From Flavobacterium sp. (lineage in GTDB: Bacteria > Bacteroidota > Bacteroidia > Flavobacteriales > Flavobacteriaceae), in NCBI GenBank assembly GCA_005792865.1, contig SXQR01000263.1:1-14593 (forward strand): a DNA stretch of 14,593 nucleotides. Direction: 5' to 3'. Position numbers and translations under genes: made by a program. Of this stretch, positions 6,098 through 12,652 are shown piece by piece. The stretch's first letter is position 1; every line of letters starts with the position of its first letter. Under the pieces are notes generated by a model. It was given only the letters and a program-made list of their open reading frames with translations, was not told the origin of the DNA and searched no databases.

Positions 6098-8380
6098 TTA
6101 CCTGATGACCAGCCTGGCGGATCCTGCGGCAGTCGAGACAATATAAGTGCCTGCTGGAAGCTGCGATATGTCGTAACGCCCCGATGGGTCCGCGTCGGTA
6201 AAGTTCGCAACCTTTTGTCCGAGCATGTTGGAGATGGTAGCCGACCTGTCGCCGGCAAGGTCCATCATAAAATAGGTCGAAGCCGGATTGGGTACGATCG
6301 ATACCGTGGTTGCGTGATGTTGCGCTACCGAAAGCACCGTGAATTCGGTTGAAACCGTGTTGGTAATGATCGGCAGGTTGAAATCAAAATAGATCTCGGC
6401 AGTGTTTTCAATCACGTCGCCAACAACCACATTGTCCACAGGCTTAACTTTGAACGCGACAAATCCATGGCTGGCGGGTTCGTCATCCTGTGAAGCCGGC
6501 AAATTGATTCCTTCAAAGAAAAATTCCACCTGGCGCCCGTGGCTCACCGCCGTGCGGAAATCATGGCTGGCGCCAATGACCTGCAAGGTGCCAACGTCAA
6601 GTTTGTCCGAAAGCACGTCCTTGATCGTGACATTTTCGGCCATAAAAGTTCCGGTATTCTGGAACCTCACGATGTAGTGGAGGTATTCGCCCGACTGCGT
6701 AATGCTGACCGATTCGCCTTCGAGCACCTGCTTGTCATTGGGGTCGAACGAGCCTACCACCGTCTGGTTGAATTCATGCGTGTTATCGCCCGGGGTTTCG
6801 TCGCCGGCCGATGGGGACGCGGTCGCCAGGAAAACAAGCTGGTCCCCAATGTTCACTGCGGGCGTTTCGGTTGGCGAATTGATATTCAGGGTCACCGTTA
6901 TGTCGCGGGACTGAAAAGGGGCAAGGTCCTGGTAATCCCAGGAAACGGTACCCGGAGCCTGCGCATCGGGGGTTTGGGTTGAAATGGTATAGTCAATAAG
7001 CGACTCATCGTAGTTAAAAACAACACTTCCGTTAAGGATTTGATTGCCCTTGTTTCGGTAAACAATTTTATACCTGGCGTCAAAACCGGGCCGTGCCGGC
7101 TCCAACGGCAGTATCGTCACTTCAAGATCAGGATGCACCCCGACCGGGCTGACGCAAAAATCGGCCGTAACGGTATTGCCAGGCGTGTCAAAATCGAATT
7201 GGTAGTTGGAAGGCGTGATGGCAAACCACTGCGCATTGGCGAGGTCGGGCGTGATGGTCACATTTTCCTCGTACGCGAACAGCGTATAATTGCCGGTGGC
7301 AGATGTCGCCGTCGCATGATTGAAAGCGGCCCCGGAAATCGTAACCGGCATCATCGAAACGGACGAAGGACTCGTGCCGCAATTGATTTGCACGGTTCCC
7401 GCAATGGTATTGCTTCCGCTGATCTGGTCGCAATAAGGAGATACAAACGGGACCGGATTGCCAGCATTGGATTCGAGCAACTGGAAGTATAGCGCTTCGG
7501 ACCTCGCGGGGTATATTTCAGGATTTTCAGATCCGATATCCATGTCGTCCACGCATATCGCCATCGACGGATGTCCTGAAACATTGATCTCATGTTGCCA
7601 GTCGGGGTTTTGGAGGGACCAGGATGCGTCAAAATAGTTGTTCTTGAAATCGGCAAATGTAAGTTGTGGCCCGTTGATATTCATCTGTTCTTCCCAGTCA
7701 AGGTGCATGCCGGCGCGCCAGATCATCTCGGTCATGGTGGGGCTTGAAATAATAAGCGTTGATCCATGTACCATGAATTCGTTCAAATCCAGCACCGGTG
7801 TATCGATCTCAAATTGAAGATGATAATAAGAGTTTGATGGATCCAGCTGGAGATTGCTCAATGACGTGAATTGGTTGCCCATAAGTGAAATAAAGAGCAT
7901 CGAACTGCTCGCGGGGCCCACCGAAAGCACAGAGACCGCGTTATCAGTCAGGGAAAGTTCATCGAGTTGAGGCGAATTTACCTCGACCGCGGTCAATTGA
8001 GCATTTTGGTACAGGGTCACCGTATCGACCGAAGGATTGATGATAGCAAGGCTGGTGAAACCACTGTTTGAAATATCGATGGAATTCAATACCGTCATCG
8101 CGGAGATGTCGGGCATCTGCAAGAGGGAGCCCGCCATGGTGATATTGAGGCTTTCCAGATTCACGAAATATTGCAGGCCTTCCACACTGGTAAGGGAGTT
8201 GCCATATATATAGAGCGAATTGAACTGTTCGGCTTCGGACACTTCGATTTCACCGTCGGCATTAAGGTCGATACCCTGATTGACCAGGTGAGCCTTGAAT
8301 TCCGGATCCGGAAAATTGATGACCTGTGCGGATGCGATAGTGCCAAAAAATAACAGGAACGCGATGTAGTGTTTTTTCAT
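6098..8380 (-). CDS. Secreted T9SS type A sorting domain protein with EF-hand-like loop
   Basis: I place the start at the ATG at 8380, giving 760 residues, because it opens a clean signal peptide (MKKHYIAFLLFFGTIASAQ). An in-frame ATG further upstream at 8458 would put 26 non-signal residues first and would lie before the sppA terminator. Residues 38-49 (DLNADGEIEVSE) have the D-x-N-x-D-G-x-I-x3-E pattern of a calcium-binding EF-hand or dockerin loop. Residues 52-240 carry short leucine-rich-like strands. About 325-410 looks like a beta-sandwich with GNYTL, and 415-545 resembles a DUF11-like domain. Residues 544-685 (SFDPNDK to FDFNLPIITNTV) are the conserved module often placed before the tail. 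The end (690-760, with VPNPAS and LPAGTYIV) is a type A C-terminal sorting domain that sends the protein through the type IX secretion system to the surface or medium. The ligand is unknown. Confidence 0.9.
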   Translation of the reverse strand: MKKHYIAFLLFFGTIASAQVINFPDPEFKAHLVNQGIDLNADGEIEVSEAEQFNSLYIYGNSLTSVEGLQYFVNLESLNITMAGSLLQMPDISAMTVLNSIDISNSGFTSLAIINPSVDTVTLYQNAQLTAVEVNSPQLDELSLTDNAVSVLSVGPASSSMLFISLMGNQFTSLSNLQLDPSNSYYHLQFEIDTPVLDLNEFMVHGSTLIISSPTMTEMIWRAGMHLDWEEQMNINGPQLTFADFKNNYFDASWSLQNPDWQHEINVSGHPSMAICVDDMDIGSENPEIYPARSEALYFQLLESNAGNPVPFVSPYCDQISGSNTIAGTVQINCGTSPSSVSMMPVTISGAAFNHATATSATGNYTLFAYEENVTITPDLANAQWFAITPSNYQFDFDTPGNTVTADFCVSPVGVHPDLEVTILPLEPARPGFDARYKIVYRNKGNQILNGSVVFNYDESLIDYTISTQTPDAQAPGTVSWDYQDLAPFQSRDITVTLNINSPTETPAVNIGDQLVFLATASPSAGDETPGDNTHEFNQTVVGSFDPNDKQVLEGESVSITQSGEYLHYIVRFQNTGTFMAENVTIKDVLSDKLDVGTLQVIGASHDFRTAVSHGRQVEFFFEGINLPASQDDEPASHGFVAFKVKPVDNVVVGDVIENTAEIYFDFNLPIITNTVSTEFTVLSVAQHHATTVSIVPNPASTYFMMDLAGDRSATISNMLGQKVANFTDADPSGRYDISQLPAGTYIVSTAAGSARLVIR

Positions 8381-8404
8381 AAGGAGTTGTTTGGTCAGTA
8401 AATC

Positions 8405-8438
8405 TAAAAAAAATCCGCAACCTTTTGGGATTGCGGAT
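8405..8438 (-). terminator. Intrinsic terminator of sppA
   Basis: An eight-base-pair stem (ATCCGCAA at 8413-8420 with TTGCGGAT at 8431-8438) has a ten-base loop. On the minus strand it is followed by a run of eight T (8413-8406). It starts 22 bases after the sppA stop and ends 24 bases before the T9SS gene start, leaving little room for that gene's promoter. The nearest candidate is an imperfect TAGATTTA at 8406-8399 at the foot of the hairpin. Confidence 0.9.
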
Positions 8439-8460
8439 GTTATTATTTTAAAATTCATGC

Positions 8461-10218
8461 TTACCTGATCACCATCTCGAAGGGCATCATGGCCTGAACT
8501 CCGGTGCGCGCGGCGGCGGCCCTGATCTGTTGCATCAGTTTGTAATTCTCGGCCCCGATTTCCTTTTCGATTACCTGTTGTGCCGAGATGAACGGAACGC
8601 CCAGCCCCGCCAGCAAGTCGCGAAAGCTTTTCTCATATTCGGGATAGTTCGCGATGCGGTATTTCTTGATTTTTGCGAGTTTGGCCGCCTCGGCGACAGC
8701 CTTGTCAAGCCCGCCGATTTCGTCCACCAACCCTTTCTCGAGCGCCTGCCTCCCTGTCCAGATGCGGCCCTGCGCGATGCTGTCCACCTGCGCGATTTGC
8801 ATTTTGCGTCCCGATGCCACGCGGTCAAGGAATGTTGTATAGATGCGTTCCACCTCCTGTTGCGCCAGTTCCCTGAATGCCGGGTCCACCGGGCTGAACG
8901 GGCTGTAACCCGCAGCATTCCGGTGGGTTGAGACCTGTTCCGTGTTGATGCCGATTTTTTTGGAAAGTGCGGTCACATTGGGGAGCATGCCAAATACGCC
9001 GATGGATCCGGTAATGGTATTCGGTTCGGCGAAGATCCTGTTTCCGCCACAGGCGATGTAATAGCCGCCCGATGCCGCCAGGTTACCCATGGAAACGACT
9101 ACCGGTTTCTTTTTCTTGGTGAGTTCGATCTCGCGCCAGATCAGTTCAGATGTAAGCGCGCTGCCGCCCGGTGAATCCACCCGGAGCACCACCGCCTTGA
9201 CGTTCTTGTCGCGCCGGGCTTCCCGCAAGGCACGCCGCATCGACCCTTCGCCAATGTAGGCTTCGCTTCCCTCGCCGCTCAGGATTTCGCCCTGCGCATA
9301 GACCACGGCAATCTTTTCCTTGGCGTACTCACCGGAGGTATTGCCCGTTTTTTCGGCATAGTCAAGGATCTTCACGCGGTTGAATTTGGTGTCGGGCTCA
9401 ACACCCAACCGTTTGCGGATCATGTCATTGTACTGGTCCTCGTAGCCGATGACGTCGATAAGTTTGGTCGATTTGGCCATCTCGGGCGTTCGCGCCAATT
9501 GTCCGTTGGCAATGGAATCGAGCATTCCCACCGGGATTTTCCTGCTTTTGGCTATATCTGCGGCCATCGCGTCCCAAATGGAACGCAACAGCTCGGTGAG
9601 CTGTTCGCGATTGGCCTCGCTCATGGAATTCTGGAGGAACGGTTCCACCGCACTTTTGTATTTCCCGTGGCGGACGACTTCGATGTTGATCCCCGACTTG
9701 TCCTGCAGGTCCTTGAAAAACATGACTTCGGACGAGAGCCCCTTAAAATCAAAGTTGCCCACGGGGTTGATGTAGACCGAATCGGCCACCGAATTCAGGT
9801 AATAATCCTTTTGGGTATAGACGCTGGCGTACGAATAGACAAACTTGCCGGACTTCCTGAACTTTTCCAGTGCGCCGCGCACGGCACGTGTCTGTGCAAA
9901 ACCCAGTTCGGAGAAATTGTTCAGGATCGAGATCCCCATGATGCGCTCGTCGTCGGCAGCGGCCTCGATGGCCCGCACGATGTCAAAAACCCCATTGTGA
10001 TTGACCTCGGCATAATCGAATTCCTTGTAAATCGATTTTCCGCCGTAATCCATCGACACGCCGGCGAGGTCCAGTTCAAGTATGGAATTTTTCTTGACGC
10101 GCACCTCGTCGGTACCGCTGCCCGCAATCGCCGCGACCAATACCAGCCCGAAAAACGAAATCATGAAGAATAAGAAGATGCCGATAATGACGGCCAAAAT
10201 GTTTCCAAGAAATCTCAT
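8461..10218 (-). CDS. sppA: Signal peptide peptidase SppA, 67K type
   Basis: SppA is an inner-membrane S49 serine protease that degrades signal peptides left after secretion. This 585-residue protein has the long two-domain (67K) form. An N-terminal membrane anchor at about residues 7-32 is followed by an N-domain carrying the catalytic lysine K188 in GKYKSAVEPF. The C-domain carries the catalytic serine S383 in NLAASGGYYIA, and a preceding VDSPGGSALTSE block (348-359) is typical of the family. Both halves of the Ser-Lys dyad are present, so it should be active. It is divergent from the FolK-kinase gene, has its own TATATTTG box, and ends at a terminator. It is therefore likely expressed alone, not with the secreted protein gene downstream. 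Confidence 0.95.
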   Translation of the reverse strand: MRFLGNILAVIIGIFLFFMISFFGLVLVAAIAGSGTDEVRVKKNSILELDLAGVSMDYGGKSIYKEFDYAEVNHNGVFDIVRAIEAAADDERIMGISILNNFSELGFAQTRAVRGALEKFRKSGKFVYSYASVYTQKDYYLNSVADSVYINPVGNFDFKGLSSEVMFFKDLQDKSGINIEVVRHGKYKSAVEPFLQNSMSEANREQLTELLRSIWDAMAADIAKSRKIPVGMLDSIANGQLARTPEMAKSTKLIDVIGYEDQYNDMIRKRLGVEPDTKFNRVKILDYAEKTGNTSGEYAKEKIAVVYAQGEILSGEGSEAYIGEGSMRRALREARRDKNVKAVVLRVDSPGGSALTSELIWREIELTKKKKPVVVSMGNLAASGGYYIACGGNRIFAEPNTITGSIGVFGMLPNVTALSKKIGINTEQVSTHRNAAGYSPFSPVDPAFRELAQQEVERIYTTFLDRVASGRKMQIAQVDSIAQGRIWTGRQALEKGLVDEIGGLDKAVAEAAKLAKIKKYRIANYPEYEKSFRDLLAGLGVPFISAQQVIEKEIGAENYKLMQQIRAAAARTGVQAMMPFEMVIR

Positions 10219-10260
10219 AACGCCAATTTTTAGGCGGCAAAATAGTTATCAACCGCAGGG

Positions 10261-10268
10261 CAAATATA
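10261..10268 (-). promoter_or_regulatory. -7 promoter element of sppA
   Basis: On the minus strand this reads TATATTTG, a perfect TAnnTTTG match 42 bases before the sppA ATG. It is flanked by a four-base inverted repeat (AGGG at 10257-10260, CCCT at 10269-10272). No TTG is seen at the expected -33 position. The divergent FolK-kinase gene starts 69 bases away and shows only weak promoter candidates, such as TGGCTTTG at 10313-10320. Confidence 0.55.
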
Positions 10269-10337
10269 CCCTAAATCTGGTTTTCTTTTGCTTATTTTGC
10301 CGACTGCCGGATGGCTTTGTACCCGGTTGGATCCACT

Positions 10338-11471
10338 ATGAAACAGCAGCATTCCGCGGTGTTGTCCCTGGGCAGCAACATGGGCGACCGCCTGGAAAAC
10401 CTTGTGCGCGCCATTGACGAAATCCACCGTCAGGCGGCGACGGTGGTGCGGGTTTCAAGGGTTTACGAGTCGCCTGCCTGGGGTTTCGAGGGCCACCCGT
10501 TCCTGAATTGCGCCGTCCTGGTGCATACCTTTTTTGACGCCGGGACGCTGTTGGGCAACTTGCTTGAAGTTGAGCAGTTGATGGGGCGCGTCAGAGAAAC
10601 TGCAGGTTTCGGGCCGCGCGTGATCGACATTGATATCGTGTCCTTCAATGAGGACATCGTCTCCCTGAGCAATCTCACGGTACCGCATCCCCTGATGCAT
10701 GAACGACTCTTTGTCCTTTTGCCGATGCGCGACCTCGACCTTAACTGGCGGCATCCCGTCCTGCAAAAACATTTGCCCGACCTGCTCCGGCTCACGAACG
10801 ACAAGAACGCGTGCGTTTCGGTAGGCAAAATCGATGCACCGCTTGCCGGGCTGAACCTCGAGCGGTTCAATTACATCGCGATCGAGGGGAATATCGGTGC
10901 GGGGAAAACGACGCTCACCACGCGGATTGCCGAGGATTTCAATGCCAAGACGGTCCTGGAGCGCTTTGCCGACAACCCGTTCCTGCCAAAGTTCTACAGC
11001 GACCAATCAAGGTATGCATTTCCGCTTGAGATGTCTTTCCTGGCCGACCGTTACCAGCAGATTGCCGACGACCTGGCGCAATTTGACCTCTTCAAGGATT
11101 TTCTCATTGCCGATTACCACATCTTCAAATCGCTGATCTTTGCGCACATCACGCTGTCGGAGGACGAATACCGGTTGTACCGGAAACTGTTCGAAATCAT
11201 ATACCGCGAAATGCCGCGCCCCGATCTTTACGTTTACCTCTACCAGAATACCGAACGGCTCCTCTCGAACATCCGCAAGCGCGGCAGGGATTACGAGCAG
11301 GAGATACCCGCCGAATACCTTGAAAAGATCAACCGTGGCTATCTGGATTATATCAAGTCGCAGCCCGAACTGAATGTTTTGGTCATCGACGTCTCCGAAC
11401 TGGATTTTGTCAGGAACCAGAACGATTACGTGTTTATTTTAGGGGAGATCGCTAAAAAGGTCAACGGCTGA
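10338..11471 (+). CDS. folK: FolK (HPPK)-deoxynucleoside kinase fusion
   Basis: This is a two-domain cytoplasmic enzyme of 377 residues. Residues 6-150 are HPPK, which pyrophosphorylates 6-hydroxymethyl-dihydropterin in folate synthesis. It has LSLGSNMGDRLENL, SRVYESPAWGFEGHPFLN, and FGPRVIDIDIV with the magnesium-binding aspartates D97 and D99, followed by TVPHPLMHERLFVL. Residues 178-377 form a deoxynucleoside kinase with a P-loop EGNIGAGKTT (183-192), ERFADNPFLPKFY (208-220) and an arginine-rich lid NIRKRGRDYEQE (311-322). It would phosphorylate a deoxynucleoside (perhaps deoxyadenosine) for dNTP salvage. I chose the ATG at 10338, not an in-frame ATG 27 bases upstream, because HPPK proteins start just before the LSLGSN strand. 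Both domains look complete, so this is a true fusion, with no stop codon or frameshift between them. It overlaps the convergent methyltransferase gene by 11 bases. Confidence 0.94.
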   Translation: MKQQHSAVLSLGSNMGDRLENLVRAIDEIHRQAATVVRVSRVYESPAWGFEGHPFLNCAVLVHTFFDAGTLLGNLLEVEQLMGRVRETAGFGPRVIDIDIVSFNEDIVSLSNLTVPHPLMHERLFVLLPMRDLDLNWRHPVLQKHLPDLLRLTNDKNACVSVGKIDAPLAGLNLERFNYIAIEGNIGAGKTTLTTRIAEDFNAKTVLERFADNPFLPKFYSDQSRYAFPLEMSFLADRYQQIADDLAQFDLFKDFLIADYHIFKSLIFAHITLSEDEYRLYRKLFEIIYREMPRPDLYVYLYQNTERLLSNIRKRGRDYEQEIPAEYLEKINRGYLDYIKSQPELNVLVIDVSELDFVRNQNDYVFILGEIAKKVNG

Positions 11472-11991
11472 GCTGACGGAAAAATTCCCACGCGACAACC
11501 CCGGCGCTCACGGACACGTTCAGTGAGTGTTTGGTTCCCGATTGCGGGATCTCGATGCAGCCGTCGCACAGGGAGATCGCGTCGGGCGAGACGCCAAAAA
11601 CTTCGTTGCCAAAAATCAGGGCGTAATTTTTTCCGACCTCAGGTTGGAAATTCGTCAGCATCGCAGCGCCCTCAACCTGTTCCACGGCGTAGATCGCATG
11701 ATTGGATTCCCGCAGTTGCGAGATCGCCTCACGGACGGTCGTGAAATATGCCCAGGCCACGCTTTCGGTCGCGCCGAGTGCGGTCTTGTGTATTTCCTTG
11801 TGCGGCGGTGTCGCCGTGATGCCGCAAAGCAGGATCTTCTCCAGGCGGAATGCATCGGCCGTGCGAAAGATCGATCCAATATTGTTGAGGCTCCTGATGT
11901 CGTCAAGCACCAAGGTGAGCGGTGTCTTGGGCGCCTGCTTGAATTGGTCGGGCGAAAGCCGGCCCAACTCGCTGTTTTCCAGTTTACGCAT
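11461..11991 (-). CDS. TrmH-family (SpoU) RNA 2'-O-methyltransferase
   Basis: This 176-residue SPOUT-fold enzyme uses S-adenosylmethionine to methylate a ribose 2'-OH in RNA; the exact tRNA or rRNA target cannot be told from sequence. The three SpoU motifs are present. Motif 1 is LDDIRSLNNIGSIFRTADAF (residues 29-48), with N37 and catalytic R43. Motif 2 is FGNEVFGVS (127-135). Motif 3 is IEIPQSGTKHSLNVSVSAG (146-164), which forms the knotted cofactor site. It is shorter than E. coli TrmH (about 229 residues) and lacks long extensions, so it is close to a minimal catalytic domain. The ATG at 11991 (MRKLENSEL) suits the family. The terminator of the upstream DUF1573 gene ends only five bases before this start, so expression must come from read-through or from a promoter overlapping the end of that gene. 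Confidence 0.93.
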   Translation of the reverse strand: MRKLENSELGRLSPDQFKQAPKTPLTLVLDDIRSLNNIGSIFRTADAFRLEKILLCGITATPPHKEIHKTALGATESVAWAYFTTVREAISQLRESNHAIYAVEQVEGAAMLTNFQPEVGKNYALIFGNEVFGVSPDAISLCDGCIEIPQSGTKHSLNVSVSAGVVAWEFFRQLSR

Positions 11992-11996
11992 AAAAT

Positions 11997-12022
11997 AAAA
12001 AAGCTCCTCCGTGGAGAAGCTT
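11997..12022 (-). terminator. Terminator-like hairpin between the DUF1573 and methyltransferase genes
   Basis: On the minus strand, AAGCTTCTCC and GGAGGAGCTT (12022-12013 and 12010-12001) form a ten-base stem with one G-T wobble and a very short loop, so the top pairs probably open. A TTTTTT run follows (12002-11997). It starts 20 bases after the DUF1573 stop, matching the spacing of the other terminators here. Unusually, its T run ends five bases before the methyltransferase ATG. Confidence 0.8.
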
Positions 12023-12042
12023 TCGCGATTGTGTTTGTGAAA

Positions 12043-12507
12043 TTAGCTTTTTTGTGGCGCGGCCTTCACTTCCTCGCCCTGTACGTTGCCTTTGATGGTA
12101 AGCGTCTTGGCGGTTTCCGAAGCATTGGTGGTCACCGTCACGGTCTTGCTGAAGGGACCTACGCGGTTAGTGTCATACTTCACGCCGATCACGCCTTTCT
12201 GGCCGGGCATGATGGGCTCGGTTGGTTTGGTGGGGACCGTGCAGCCACAAGATCCTGTAGCGTTTGTGATGATCAGTGGCTTGTTGCCATTGTTGGTGAA
12301 AACGAACTCGCGTTTCCCCTCGGCGCCTTTCTGGATCGTTCCGTAGTCGATGGTCTCCGAGTCGAACATGATCCCGGGGCCTTCCACTTTGGGAGCGGCC
12401 TCGGTTTTAGTGGCCGGTGCGGCTTTCTTTGCTGGTTTTGCAGCCTGGGCATTCGCCGCCGTGATGCCAAAACAGGCTACCAGTGCAAACAGGGCTATTT
12501 TCTTCAT
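12043..12507 (-). CDS. Secreted DUF1573 domain protein
   Basis: This is a 154-residue exported protein of unknown function. A signal peptide (MKKIALFALVACFGITAANA, cut near residue 20-22) leads to an Ala/Lys/Pro-rich linker (about 22-43). A single DUF1573 domain follows (about 44-140), an immunoglobulin-like beta-sandwich with the family's hallmark GSCGCT (C87 and C89) followed by PTKPTEPIMPGQKG. The family is common in Bacteroidota and is usually exported; no enzymatic activity is known to me. It is transcribed divergently from mutS with its own -7 element and ends at an intrinsic terminator. Confidence 0.92.
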   Translation of the reverse strand: MKKIALFALVACFGITAANAQAAKPAKKAAPATKTEAAPKVEGPGIMFDSETIDYGTIQKGAEGKREFVFTNNGNKPLIITNATGSCGCTVPTKPTEPIMPGQKGVIGVKYDTNRVGPFSKTVTVTTNASETAKTLTIKGNVQGEEVKAAPQKS

Positions 12508-12529
12508 CGTAATTTTTGTTATTTGGAAG

Positions 12530-12537
12530 CAAATCTA
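12530..12537 (-). promoter_or_regulatory. -7 promoter element of the DUF1573 gene
   Basis: On the minus strand this reads TAGATTTG, a perfect TAnnTTTG match 22 bases before the ATG at 12507, giving a leader of roughly 16 bases. No TTG lies at the -33 distance; the upstream DNA is A/T-rich (12538-12590). Confidence 0.6.
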
Positions 12538-12593
12538 TAAAAAAATCGAACGGACGGGTATTAAAAATCCTAAAAATAATTTAAAAAAATTGG

Positions 12594-12623
12594 TTTGGGC
12601 TTGGGCGTAAAATCTTAAATTCG
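12594..12623 (+). promoter_or_regulatory. Putative mutS promoter
   Basis: TTTG at 12594-12597 and TAAATTCG at 12616-12623 are separated by 18 bases, the spacing expected between Bacteroidota -33 and -7 elements. The -7 box differs from TAnnTTTG at one position. The start codon lies 29 bases further on. It is the only promoter in the window where both elements can be proposed. Confidence 0.5.
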
Positions 12624-12652
12624 CCCGAGTTACAAAAATAAACCGATCGATT

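Noticed and set aside
6098..6112. Nearly identical last codons (V-I-R-stop) in the T9SS gene and in sppA
   Set aside because: Only a few bases are shared (TTACCTGAT on the plus strand at 6098 and 8461); there is no extended repeat, so coincidence is the simplest explanation.
8382..8387. AAGGAG at 8381-8386 resembling a ribosome binding site
   Set aside because: It lies on the plus strand while the adjacent gene is on the minus strand, where it reads CTCCTT and cannot serve as a Shine-Dalgarno site.
8381..8458. N-terminal extension of the T9SS cargo protein to the ATG at 8458
   Set aside because: The extension would be encoded across the sppA terminator hairpin and would bury a perfect signal peptide 26 residues inside the protein.
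11527..12540. Plus-strand frame of 337 codons across the methyltransferase and DUF1573 genes
   Set aside because: It is antisense to two recognised genes and crosses their intergenic hairpin; its protein has no family resemblance.
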